A stretch of 64,000 nucleotides of DNA from Mycolicibacterium moriokaense (GTDB lineage Bacteria; Actinomycetota; Actinomycetes; Mycobacteriales; Mycobacteriaceae). The position numbers were made by a program, and so were the translations under genes. Every line of letters begins with the position of its first letter. Positions within the stretch are counted from its first letter, which is position 1. This document shows, piece by piece, positions 1 through 8,198 of this stretch. The stretch covers positions 62,001 through 126,000 of the forward strand of contig NZ_QQBJ01000012.1 in NCBI RefSeq assembly GCF_003347205.1, in the 5' to 3' direction. Under the pieces are notes generated by a model. It did not search any database, was not told the origin of the DNA, and saw only the letters and a program-made list of their open reading frames with translations.

Positions 1-991
1 TGGCCGCCGGGCCCGCCGAGAACGCCGCCACCGCCGCCAGCGCGGTCGCCGGGATCAGCAGCAGCCCGAACAACTCGTGGGACTCCTTGCGGATGGTCAC
101 CAGGTAGAAGGCCATCAGCACCATCGACCCGCCGAGGACGATGTTGAAGACCACCCCGGCGGTGACGGCGGCGTTGAACCGGACCGAGCGGAAGATCCGC
201 ATGTCAAGGGCGGGCCTGTCGCTGCGCAACTCCCAGAAGACGAACCCGGCGCCGGCCGCCAGACCGACCGCGATGGACGTCGCGCCCAGCAGGTCGATGC
301 CCGTCTCGATGCGCGAGATCCCGAAGATCAGGCACAGCAGTGCGACGGCAAAGAGCGCCATCCCCAGCACGTCGAGCCGATGCGTCCCGCGCGTCGTCTC
401 CGGCACGTACCGCCATGTGATCGCGAGCCCGATCGCGCCGATCACAGGGACGACGAAAAAGCATGCGCGCCAGCCGATTGCGTGGGCGAGCATGCCGCTG
501 ATCGCGGGCATGGGGGTGGCGACGGCATACCCGACGCCGAAGTAGGCCGCGATCGCCGCGGCCCGCCGACCGGGTGGGAACACCGCGTTGGTGATCGCCA
601 GCGACAGCCCGATGAGGAACGCCAGTGTGACGCCGACGCCGGCGCGGGCGATGATCAGCACGGCCGCGACGGGCGCGGCGGCGGCCAGCGCGCTGAATGC
701 GATCGCGCCCGCAAGCCCGACGAGATACAGCCGCCGCATGCCGTAGAGGTCGCCGAGCGCGCCCGCGCTGAGCACCGCGGCGGCCATCGTCAGGGTGGCC
801 AGACTGGCGATGAACGTGGACGTGGAGCCCGAGACGTGCAGGCCGCTGGACACCACCTGCAGGTTGGCCGACAACGCAGTCGGGTCGCCGATCGAGATCG
901 CGTAGCCGAGGCCCATGGCGATGACGGTCATCGCGGCCGCGACACCGGAGACGTGGCTGGGCGCGGCGTCCGCCTCGGGGCCCGTCGTCAC
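1..991 (-). CDS. MFS transporter (3' part outside window)
   Basis: The C-terminus runs off the left edge. The reading frame starts at a GTG near 991 and has a short cytoplasmic leader, then successive hydrophobic helices. It contains the typical MFS loop between helices 2 and 3 (GALGDLYGMRRLYLVG). It closely resembles the complete 514-residue MFS protein at 60828-62372, sharing TLTMAAAVL, GDLYGMRR and FFVVP-like stretches. By family this is a drug:H+ antiporter-like permease of the 14-helix group in the inner membrane, probably exporting small molecules. No substrate can be inferred. It is divergent from the MFS-stress protein fusion that follows. The exact start is uncertain because no clear ribosome site precedes the GTG. 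Confidence 0.85.
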   Translation of the reverse strand, partial: MTTGPEADAAPSHVSGVAAAMTVIAMGLGYAISIGDPTALSANLQVVSSGLHVSGSTSTFIASLATLTMAAAVLSAGALGDLYGMRRLYLVGLAGAIAFSALAAAAPVAAVLIIARAGVGVTLAFLIGLSLAITNAVFPPGRRAAAIAAYFGVGYAVATPMPAISGMLAHAIGWRACFFVVPVIGAIGLAITWRYVPETTRGTHRLDVLGMALFAVALLCLIFGISRIETGIDLLGATSIAVGLAAGAGFVFWELRSDRPALDMRIFRSVRFNAAVTAGVVFNIVLGGSMVLMAFYLVTIRKESHELFGLLLIPATALAAVAAFSAGPAA

Positions 992-1253
992 GGTCGCGAT
1001 GCTACGGAAGGTGTTGTTTGACGCTCGCAGTGGATCAACCCGTGCACCGTGTGGCCGACGGGGATACCGCGCGCGTTATGCAAGACGTTGCTGGGAGTTA
1101 GCTGTACATCTGGATTTTCGCGCAGCTGGGCGGAATAAATCCATCTGATCCGTAGTTGGCTGGACGCGTGCGTGTTCCCGTCCTTTCCAATGACCGCCCC
1201 AACGTCGTGTGGCGGCGTCGAATGGACCTGACCGCCGATTTCGGGCTGATCTG

Positions 1254-3311
1254 ATGCGCCAAGGACCTCTCGCCGGACGCTATCCGGCGGTGGCCGCCAT
1301 GGTCACCCTCGCCCTGATCCCGTACCTCGCGCTGTCGGCGGCGATCGACCCGCTGGTGCCGATCATCTCCGCGGACCTGCACATGTCCGCCCAGGCGATG
1401 ACGCTGGGCTCGGGCCTGGGCAACGCCGCGTACGCCGTGGGCACGGTATTGGCGGTGCAGTTCGCCCAGCACCTGCCGCAGCGCCGGATGCTGGTCCTCT
1501 ACGCCGTGCTGCTGGTGGTGGGCTCGGTGCTGGCCGCATCCGCGCAGAACGCGGGCATGTACATCGGCGGCCACGTGCTGCAGGGGTTGTCGACCAGCAT
1601 GCTGCTGATCGCCGCCGCGCCGCCGCTGACCATCGGCTTCCCCCGCGACAAGCTGCGCAACACCGCGGTGATCATGAACATGTGCGTGTTCGGCGCGGTC
1701 GCGCTGGGCCCGTTCATCGGCGGCGTGCAGGCCGAGGCGCACGCCTGGCGGCCGCTGTTCTGGATCGTCGCCGCGATCGCGACGCTGGCTCTCATCATGG
1801 CGGCGTTGACCTTTGACGACGCCCCGCCGGCCGATCTGAGCGCGCCCCGCGACCTGAAGGCCATCGGCTTGGCGCTGGTCGGCTGTACCGCGGCGTTCGT
1901 CGGCGCCGCGCAACTGACCACCCACGGGTTGCGGGACCTGGCGGCCAGCGTGCCGATGCTCGGCGGGCTGGCGTTGATCGTGGTGCTGATCGTGTACCAG
2001 TTCCGGGCGAAGCAACCGCTGCTGACCGTGCGCACGATGCTGACGAGCGCCATCCCGGTCGCCGGCGTCGGTGTCGCGTTGTTCGCGGCGGCGGCCTCGG
2101 TCGCGGCGACGGTGTTGACGGCCAACGTGCTGGTGCAGACCTTCAGCCCGGTGCAGGTGGGGCTGCTGTATCTGCCGGAACTCGGCGGCGCCGTGGTGAT
2201 GGCGGTGGTGTTCGGGTTCGTCATCACCCGCCGCGCGATGCATTACCTGCCGCTGCTCGGCTTGGCGCTGCTGGCGGCGGGCATCGTGGTGTTCCGGTTC
2301 GCGCTTCCGGCGAACATTCCTCTGGCGCTGGTCGGTTCGGCGTTGACGGGGTTGGCGCTCGGGGCCGCGGTGGCGCCTGCGTTGTTCGTGGCGGGCTTCT
2401 CGCTGGAGTCGTCGAGCCTGCAGCGGGTGTTCGCGATCATCGAGCTGCTGCGGGCGGTTGCTGCGTTCATGGTGGCGCCGATCCTGGCCCACATCGCCGA
2501 CGCGCTGCCGGGTGACCTGGCGGCGGGCACGGGCACGACGCTGTGGATCGGTTTCGGGTTGGCGATCGCCGGTGCGGTGTTCGGCGTGGCGATCTACCTG
2601 CTGAGCGGGGCGCGACCGCAGACACCCGACCTGGACGAGTTCCTCGACGGCGAATCGCCCGCGTGGTACTCGCCGCCGCTGCTGGCGCGGGTGCGCTCGA
2701 AGCTCCCGACGCCGATCACGACGACCGGCCGCGCGGCGGCGAGGCCCGCGACGGTGGCTATTCCTCTGCCGACGCCGGGCGGGCCGGTGGTGTTCGCCTA
2801 CGACGGGTCCGACCTGGCCGCGTGCGCCATCGAGCAGGCGGCGGTCCAGCTGGCCCCGCAGCGGTGCGCGCTGGTGGTCTGCGTCTGGCAGCCCGTCGAT
2901 GTCGGGTTCTCGCCCGTGGACTGCAAGCCGTTCGACGCGGGCAACGCCGCCGAGGTGCGCAAGGCCGCCGAGCGCACGGCCGCGCACGGGGCCACGCTGG
3001 CGGAGCGGGCCGGGCTGGCCGCCGGCAGCGCCGCGGTCGAGGGCGCGCCGACGTGGCAGGGCATCGTGCGGGCGGCCGACGAGCACAGCGCGAGCATGAT
3101 CGTGCTCGGCCCCCATCGGCGCAGTGGGCTGCTGGGCCACCTGCAGGGCAGCGTCGCGTCGGCGGTGCTGGCGCACTCGACGGTGCCGGTGATGCTCATC
3201 CCCGAGGCGCCGTGCCGCGACGACAAGAGCTCAGGCGGCGCCGATGCCCCAGTTGACGGTGAAGTCGTGGTGCGGCACGAGGTCGGTGAGGACGTCGGAG
3301 TGGTCGGCTGA
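1254..3311 (+). CDS. MFS permease fused to a universal stress protein domain
   Basis: About 685 residues. Residues 1-480 form a multi-helix MFS permease. Residues 520-670 form a UspA-like domain, starting with VVFAYDGSDLA and ending with the ATP-loop region LGPHRRSGLLGHLQGS. The second glycine of the usual G-2X-G-9X-G(S/T) motif is replaced by arginine, so nucleotide binding may be altered. The fusion suggests a transporter whose activity responds to nucleotide or stress state; that is inference. The start is uncertain: an in-frame GTG lies at 1209 and an ATG at 1254, neither with a good Shine-Dalgarno. The ATG is preferred because the first membrane helix follows it closely. It converges with the next gene, only 13 bp apart. 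Confidence 0.85.
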   Translation: MRQGPLAGRYPAVAAMVTLALIPYLALSAAIDPLVPIISADLHMSAQAMTLGSGLGNAAYAVGTVLAVQFAQHLPQRRMLVLYAVLLVVGSVLAASAQNAGMYIGGHVLQGLSTSMLLIAAAPPLTIGFPRDKLRNTAVIMNMCVFGAVALGPFIGGVQAEAHAWRPLFWIVAAIATLALIMAALTFDDAPPADLSAPRDLKAIGLALVGCTAAFVGAAQLTTHGLRDLAASVPMLGGLALIVVLIVYQFRAKQPLLTVRTMLTSAIPVAGVGVALFAAAASVAATVLTANVLVQTFSPVQVGLLYLPELGGAVVMAVVFGFVITRRAMHYLPLLGLALLAAGIVVFRFALPANIPLALVGSALTGLALGAAVAPALFVAGFSLESSSLQRVFAIIELLRAVAAFMVAPILAHIADALPGDLAAGTGTTLWIGFGLAIAGAVFGVAIYLLSGARPQTPDLDEFLDGESPAWYSPPLLARVRSKLPTPITTTGRAAARPATVAIPLPTPGGPVVFAYDGSDLAACAIEQAAVQLAPQRCALVVCVWQPVDVGFSPVDCKPFDAGNAAEVRKAAERTAAHGATLAERAGLAAGSAAVEGAPTWQGIVRAADEHSASMIVLGPHRRSGLLGHLQGSVASAVLAHSTVPVMLIPEAPCRDDKSSGGADAPVDGEVVVRHEVGEDVGVVG

Positions 3312-3324
3312 GGCGATCACCGAA

Positions 3325-5172
3325 CTATTGCGTGTCGGACGGCTCGTCCGGCGCACCGTGAGATTCGACGCGGTGCCTGCCACCTGTGCCGCCGTACGTG
3401 GTGCCGGCCGCGAAACGCTCCGACGATTCCTCCAGCGGACGGAAGATCCTGGGCGTGGCCGGAGCGGCGGACTCGATCTGCTGTGTCCGGTCCACCGCTT
3501 CCATTGAAGGGATCTGCTCGGTCGCGTGGCCGGAGCTGTGATGGATCCGCAGGGCCGCGGTCGCCGCAGCCGCTGATGCGATCTGTTCGGTGGCGTCGCC
3601 GGAACTGCGATGAATCCGCGGGGCTGCGGACGCGAACTGTTCAGTGGCGTCCCCCGATGCCATGGCGATGCGTTGGGTCGTGTCGGCCTGCCCGCGGTGA
3701 ATCGTCGGCCTCGCCGTCGGTCCAGATGGCGCAGGCGCGGCGGCTGCGGTGGCGGGCGCGCCGATGATTGGGCGCGCCTCCACCCGCGCAGGCTGCGGGC
3801 GCTTGGCAGGCGCGTTGCGCTGACCTGTCAGCAGGACCACCCCCACGACAGCCAGCGCCACACAGCACAGCACCACGTCGAACGTTCCGGTGAGTTGCTG
3901 AGCGAGGGTATTGCCGTACACAGGACTGTCGACGAGGACGGCACCGGCGATTCGGGGTGCGAGCACTACGCCAACGACGGTGCGGGACAGTGTAAGTGCC
4001 AACAGCACCCCGCTTAGCGCTGTCATCACGTTCGACGGAATCGTGGTGTTCTTGAGGTTGAGGCGCAGCCAGATCGCCAGCGCGGCAGCAACGATATCGA
4101 AGGCCATCAGAGTCATACTGTCGTACGGCGAGTACGGCAGGTTCAGTGTTGCGGTGACCACAAGATCCATGACACGGCATATAGCGGAACCGCCACACCA
4201 TATCGCGATGAGCAACAGTCCTTTTCGGGCCGCTTCAAGCCAGGCGGGTCTGTCGAACACCGATGCGGTGGTCAAGCGCAGCGTTGTGGGACCGAAAACA
4301 GCTGCCGCAGCCACCCACGCCAGGTACCCCTCGAACCCGACGCCGGCGGTGGACGTATTCTCTGCAATGCCGTGGTACGCATCGAGTTCGCGGCCGACCG
4401 GCAGGATCCACACGATGAATCCGGCCACCAGGGTCGAGGCGCCCAAGCCGATGACCGCGAGCCGGGACCCCTCGGTATCCGCGAAAAGCCAGCGGGTTCC
4501 AACGATCACGGCAACCAGCGCGAGGACGCCGTATATCACTGTGCTGGCAATGATTACGACATTTTGGCTGCCGAACGGCGCGTCGCCCCCGGGAAGCACG
4601 TAGCGCGTACGCCAGTAGAGATTGAAAGCCACCGCAGCACTGGCCAGCACGATCGCCACGACGCCGAGGACACGCACCGACTTGGTCCATGGAGCCATCC
4701 GGTGTTCGTCGGACAAGGCATCGGTGATCGGAGGTTGAGCGGCCAAGAGCGCCCCCGCCAACCCGAACCACGCTCCGGGCCCGACTCCGGCAGGCAGGGT
4801 GGTGCTGCCGCCGTAGCGGATGGCGTCGACGATCGTGAGGGCGACGAATGCCAGTACGAGGGTCAGATACGGCGCATTGAGTCCGACGCGGAGCTTGACG
4901 AGGCCGCGTGGCTGGAGGTCACCGCTAACCGACCGCAACGATCCTGCGCAGCTGACGCCAACCGACGCCAGGGACAGCACGGTGGCCGTCAACAGCAATG
5001 CGAATACCAGCCCATTGCTGTCTGGAACCCCGATCCCGAAGTGGATACTCCAGGGCAGAGTTGCCGCGACGACGAGCAGAATGCCGGCACACACATCGCG
5101 TCCGACATTCCACCTCCGGGTCGAGGGGGTGTGACCTTGACTCACTTGCGATCTCCCTGCGGTGTCACTCAT
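3325..5172 (-). CDS. Multi-pass membrane protein with repeat tail (DUF7937-like)
   Basis: 615 residues. Residues 25-460 hold roughly a dozen hydrophobic helices, starting after a short basic N-terminus. Residues 465-615 are a hydrophilic, probably cytoplasmic tail with degenerate repeats of the form RIHRSSGDATEQIASA. These contain TQRI, TEQF, TEQI (twice) and TQQI, all matching T-x-x-[I/F]. The protein is paralogous to the gene at 29684-31324, with the same LPW..[HD]FG[IL]GVP opening and a matching membrane core. Members of this family occur in mycobacteria next to DUF7159 proteins, which also occur here at 17598 and 31470. Function is unknown. It is divergent from the WXG100 operon and may share its regulatory region. 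Confidence 0.8.
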   Translation of the reverse strand: MSDTAGRSQVSQGHTPSTRRWNVGRDVCAGILLVVAATLPWSIHFGIGVPDSNGLVFALLLTATVLSLASVGVSCAGSLRSVSGDLQPRGLVKLRVGLNAPYLTLVLAFVALTIVDAIRYGGSTTLPAGVGPGAWFGLAGALLAAQPPITDALSDEHRMAPWTKSVRVLGVVAIVLASAAVAFNLYWRTRYVLPGGDAPFGSQNVVIIASTVIYGVLALVAVIVGTRWLFADTEGSRLAVIGLGASTLVAGFIVWILPVGRELDAYHGIAENTSTAGVGFEGYLAWVAAAAVFGPTTLRLTTASVFDRPAWLEAARKGLLLIAIWCGGSAICRVMDLVVTATLNLPYSPYDSMTLMAFDIVAAALAIWLRLNLKNTTIPSNVMTALSGVLLALTLSRTVVGVVLAPRIAGAVLVDSPVYGNTLAQQLTGTFDVVLCCVALAVVGVVLLTGQRNAPAKRPQPARVEARPIIGAPATAAAAPAPSGPTARPTIHRGQADTTQRIAMASGDATEQFASAAPRIHRSSGDATEQIASAAAATAALRIHHSSGHATEQIPSMEAVDRTQQIESAAPATPRIFRPLEESSERFAAGTTYGGTGGRHRVESHGAPDEPSDTQ

Positions 5173-5236
5173 CTTTCCTGCGGATAGTTAACAACAGGCG
5201 AAACCGCTTCACTACCCGTCCGCCCGATAATCGTCC

Positions 5237-5274
5237 GTTCGAACTACGCCACACTCGGCTGTCGTTCGAACGAC
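5237..5274. promoter_or_regulatory. Paired GTTCGAAC palindromes between divergent genes
   Basis: The intergenic region between the membrane protein (start 5172, minus) and the WXG100 operon (start 5408, plus) carries GTTCGAAC at 5237-5244 and again at 5264-5271. The second copy sits inside the 14-bp perfect palindrome GTCGTTCGAACGAC (5261-5274). Centre-to-centre spacing is 27 bp. This looks like a tandem operator for a dimeric repressor. It is not a mycobacterial LexA box, which has TCGAAC-N4-GTTCGA. The regulator is unknown. Confidence 0.45.
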
Positions 5275-5356
5275 GGATAGCAAAAGGGTGCTTGTCCGGA
5301 GATGATTCTCGCCACGGCCGCAACTTCGTGGATCCTCTGAAGATCCGGCCAAGATG

Positions 5357-5367
5357 TGGCCTAATGT
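5357..5367 (+). promoter_or_regulatory. Putative -10 region of the WXG100 operon
   Basis: TGGCCTAATGT contains TAATGT, which fits the mycobacterial TANNNT -10 pattern, 40 bp upstream of the WXG100 start. Very similar strings occur upstream of the truncated WXG100 (22747-22756) and the secreted-protein gene (23334-23343), so a common promoter type is likely. Confidence 0.4.
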
Positions 5368-5407
5368 CAGCAAATCACCAACACGGCGGCAACAGAGGAG
5401 TTCAGCA

Positions 5408-5680
5408 ATGGCACGCATGGGGATGGACGTCGATCAGGTCGAGCAAGCCGGGCGTCAACTCAAGAGCCAGGCTTCACAGATCGGCAACCTGGTCGCGCAG
5501 ATCGACCGCTTGGTCAATGGTCTCAGCTCGATTTGGGACGGTCAGGACGCGCAGCGGTTCGTCCACGAGTGGTGGCCGCAGCACAAGCGCTCGCTGACGG
5601 CTGCTCAACAGGAGATCGACGGGCTGGGTCAGTCCGCGTTGAACAACGCCTCCGAGCAGCGCTCCGTTTCCCAGCGCTGA
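5408..5680 (+). CDS. WXG100 family protein
   Basis: 90 residues, the normal size for a WXG100 (EsxA/EsxB-type) helical hairpin. The WDG turn is at about residues 43-45, flanked by two amphipathic helices. The ATG at 5408 follows AGAGGAG with good spacing, so the longer reading frame upstream is not used. Its sequence is nearly the same as the first 85 residues of the next gene (shared HEWWPQHKRSLTAAQQ), indicating a tandem duplication. It probably dimerises with that WXG100-CHAP protein or acts as its export partner through the EssC-like ATPase encoded on the opposite strand. No YxxxD/E export motif is seen at the C-terminus. Confidence 0.9.
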   Translation: MARMGMDVDQVEQAGRQLKSQASQIGNLVAQIDRLVNGLSSIWDGQDAQRFVHEWWPQHKRSLTAAQQEIDGLGQSALNNASEQRSVSQR

Positions 5681-5704
5681 CCGTCGCGTGGAGGATTTCA
5701 GCTC

Positions 5705-6544
5705 ATGGCACGTATGGGCATGGATGCCGACCTGGTCGAGCAGGCGGGTCGGCAGCTCAAGAGCCAAGCGTCGCAGCTGACTGGCGTTGTCAACCAGCTA
5801 GACCGGCTGGTCAGCGGGTTGACGTCGGTTTGGGACGGGCCCGACGCGCAGCGGTTCGTCCACGAGTGGTGGCCGCAGCACAAGCGCTCGCTGACGGCGG
5901 CTCAGCAACAGATCGACGGGCTCGGCCAGTCGGCGCTGAACAACGCGTCCGAACAGAGACAGGTGAGTTCGGCCGGCGGCGCCGGCGCGGCGGCCCTGGC
6001 CGGCGGCGCGGCGGCGGGCGGTGCGGCCGCGGCGGTCAAAGCGAGCGCCACCGGCCAGACCGGCGGTGCCGGTCGCAACGGGGCCGCCGTGGACAAATTT
6101 GCGTCGAACTGGGCCAACAAGAAGATCGACTACGACGGCGCCTACGGCGCCCAGTGCTTCGACGTGTTTCGCCAGTACAACCACGATGTGACCGGTGCGC
6201 CCGATAGCGCCGCCCACACCAGCATCAAGGCCTCGGCCATCTACACCGACTACGACCACAATGGCCTCTCGCCCTACTACGACCGAATTTCCGCCGGACA
6301 AGGTTCACCGCAGCCCGGTGACGTGATCGTCTACGGGTCCAACAATGGCAACGGCTACGGCCACGTGGCGGTGGTCACCGAAGTCGGCGCGAACGGCGAA
6401 TACAAGGTGATGGAGCAGAACTACTCGTATTGGGACGGTGTCGACGCGAATGACCCCGCGAGCGTGCGGTCCCACAATCTGAACGAGAAAGGCACCGGGC
6501 TGACTGTGCTTGGATACCTCCGCCCCAAGGACGCAAAGGTCTAG
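5705..6544 (+). CDS. WXG100-CHAP fusion, predicted secreted peptidoglycan hydrolase
   Basis: 279 residues. Residues 1-88 are a WXG100 domain (WDG at 43-45). Residues 89-128 are a Gly/Ala-rich linker. Residues 130-275 are a CHAP amidase/peptidase domain: the catalytic Cys is at about 151 (GAQCFDVF), His at about 220 (GYGHVAVV), and the acidic/Asn pair is in VMEQN near 236-239. CHAP domains cut peptidoglycan cross-links or amide bonds. Attached to a WXG100 domain, this is most simply a type VII-exported cell-wall hydrolase, used either to open the wall for the secretion machine or as an antibacterial effector. It lies 24 bp after its WXG100 partner and upstream of the VWA/PP2C/kinase triad. No immunity gene is evident. 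Confidence 0.88.
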   Translation: MARMGMDADLVEQAGRQLKSQASQLTGVVNQLDRLVSGLTSVWDGPDAQRFVHEWWPQHKRSLTAAQQQIDGLGQSALNNASEQRQVSSAGGAGAAALAGGAAAGGAAAAVKASATGQTGGAGRNGAAVDKFASNWANKKIDYDGAYGAQCFDVFRQYNHDVTGAPDSAAHTSIKASAIYTDYDHNGLSPYYDRISAGQGSPQPGDVIVYGSNNGNGYGHVAVVTEVGANGEYKVMEQNYSYWDGVDANDPASVRSHNLNEKGTGLTVLGYLRPKDAKV

Positions 6545-6594
6545 ATCCTGAGAGGATGACTCGAGCAAACGAAGAGCGGTGAAAGAGGAGTCCG

Positions 6595-7293
6595 TTGTCT
6601 GAGTTCTGGTCGGTTGAAGTCAACGACGAGAACCCTGACCCCAGGGTCGCCTGCGTTGTCTTGGTCGACGTGTCGGGATCAATGCAGGGAGAGCCCATCG
6701 CCGCGCTGGAGCGAGGCTTTGCCGCGTTCACGCAGTATCTGCACAACGAAACGCTGGCGAGCAAGCGCGTCGAGGTCGCAGTGGTGACGTTCGGGACTGT
6801 CGCCACGGTGCTGGTGCCGATGCAGGAGGCGCGCTCTTTACAGCCCGCACGGTTCACGGCATCGGGGACGACCAACATGTCGGCGGGCATCCACCTGACG
6901 CTGGATATCATTGAAGACCGCAAGTACGCCTACAAAGCAGCGGGCCTGCAGTACTACCGGCCGTGGATCCTCGTCCTCACCGACGGGAAGCCGAACATCG
7001 ACGGATTCGATGAGGCGGTGGCCCGGCTGAATGCGGCCGAAAGCGCTCGCGGTGTAACCGTTTTCCCTGTCGGCGCGGGTCCGAAGGTGGACTATCAAAA
7101 GCTCGCTCGACTGTCATTGCAGCGGACACCGGCCCCGCTGGACGGCCTGAAATACGAAGAGCTCTTCGAATGGCTGTCCGCCTCGCTGAGCAACGTGTCG
7201 AACTCGCAGGAGTTCGCCCGCAATGACGAGGCGCTCGGTGCGATGCGGGACGCGGTACAGCTGCCCTCGGTGGCCGGCTGGACGAGCGCGTGA
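6595..7293 (+). CDS. VWA domain protein, TerY/YegL-like
   Basis: 232 residues, almost entirely one von Willebrand factor A domain with no signal peptide. It has a complete metal-ion-dependent adhesion site: DVSGSM (D25, S27, S29), a Thr in SGTTNMS, and an Asp in LTDGKPN. It starts at a TTG (6595) after the strong ribosome site AGAGGAG, and its stop overlaps the GTG of the phosphatase gene by 4 bp. VWA + PP2C + atypical kinase in this order is the TerY-P triad known from tellurite/stress (Ter) systems and from E. coli yegL-yegK-yegI. It is probably the scaffold of a phospho-signalling complex. Coupling to secretion genes is specific to this locus. Confidence 0.88.
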   Translation: MSEFWSVEVNDENPDPRVACVVLVDVSGSMQGEPIAALERGFAAFTQYLHNETLASKRVEVAVVTFGTVATVLVPMQEARSLQPARFTASGTTNMSAGIHLTLDIIEDRKYAYKAAGLQYYRPWILVLTDGKPNIDGFDEAVARLNAAESARGVTVFPVGAGPKVDYQKLARLSLQRTPAPLDGLKYEELFEWLSASLSNVSNSQEFARNDEALGAMRDAVQLPSVAGWTSA

Positions 7294-8198
7294 CGTGGCT
7301 GGCCTGCGGTGCGTCGGTGACAGGATCCGAGCACGAGCGCCGCGGCTTCGGATGCGACGACGCATACGGGTACGGCATCGTCGGTGACTTCGTCGTCGCC
7401 GCCGTGGCCGACGGCGCGGGCTCGGTGAGCGGCACCTCAGCATGGGGTTCGTATGCGGCGTGCCAGAGCATCCTGACCGACGCGTTGCAGCCTCGCTTCG
7501 TGCATGACTTCCAGGTGACACCCGCCGAACACGGCCAGACTTTGATGCGATGGCTGTTTGAATGCGCGGTCCTGCGCGTATCCGAGCGCGCCGACGCGAT
7601 GCAGCTTGATGCCTCCAAACTGTCGACGACGTTGTGTGTCGCGCTGGCGGGTCGCGACCACGCCGTGTTCGGCCAGATCGGTGACGGGATCATCGCCACG
7701 GAGAACGACGGCCGAGTCGAGACGCTGCTCATCGAGCCCAAGAGCGACTACGCCAACTCGACGTGGTTCCTGCAGTCCGATAGCGCGTTCGAGGAGTCGT
7801 ACAGGACCGCAATTCAGGCGGCCGTGACAGCATTCGCGCTCAGCACCGACGGAATGAGTTACAAAGTCACCAACGTCTCGACGGGTGAGGCCTATGAGCC
7901 GTTCTTCCGCGGATCATGGCAGCACGTCCGGTCCGGTGCGAGCGCCGACAAGTTCGCAGCGTTGCTGCGCGGGATCGAGGACGACCAGACGGGTGACGAC
8001 AAGACGATGGTGCTCGTCGCGTCTGGAGCTCGAGGCGACACCCCGACGACCCAGCACGACCCGCCGCACCCGATTGTGAGTTCCAGTGCGCCGCCGCGTG
8101 ATTGGTCCTCTGCTGATTCTGACCAGGCCGGGCCGGCGACCGATCCGCTCGCGGTCGAAGGGCGACGCCGCAGGTTGCGTCGAAGGTGGCGTAAATGA
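7290..8198 (+). CDS. PP2C-type Ser/Thr phosphatase of the TerY-P triad
   Basis: 302 residues. The PP2C metal-binding motifs are visible: GCDDA near 21-25, ADGAGSVSG near 40-48, IGDG near 130, STDGM near 187, and a C-terminal DDKTMVLV. The last 40 residues are a basic, Arg-rich tail. The gene starts at a GTG overlapping the VWA stop (GTGA) and ends overlapping the kinase start (ATGA), so all three are translationally coupled. The YegK/TerY-P phosphatase role is to reverse phosphorylation by the partner kinase; targets here are unknown. Confidence 0.87.
   Translation: MTWLACGASVTGSEHERRGFGCDDAYGYGIVGDFVVAAVADGAGSVSGTSAWGSYAACQSILTDALQPRFVHDFQVTPAEHGQTLMRWLFECAVLRVSERADAMQLDASKLSTTLCVALAGRDHAVFGQIGDGIIATENDGRVETLLIEPKSDYANSTWFLQSDSAFEESYRTAIQAAVTAFALSTDGMSYKVTNVSTGEAYEPFFRGSWQHVRSGASADKFAALLRGIEDDQTGDDKTMVLVASGARGDTPTTQHDPPHPIVSSSAPPRDWSSADSDQAGPATDPLAVEGRRRRLRRRWRK

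Noticed and set aside
1098-3176. Long minus-strand frame opposite the MFS-Usp gene
   Set aside because: Arg/His/Gln-rich composition typical of an antisense shadow in high-GC coding DNA; no domain is recognisable.
5237-5274. SOS (LexA) box
   Set aside because: The mycobacterial box is TCGAAC-N4-GTTCGA. Here the halves are inside GTTCGAAC palindromes and wrongly spaced.
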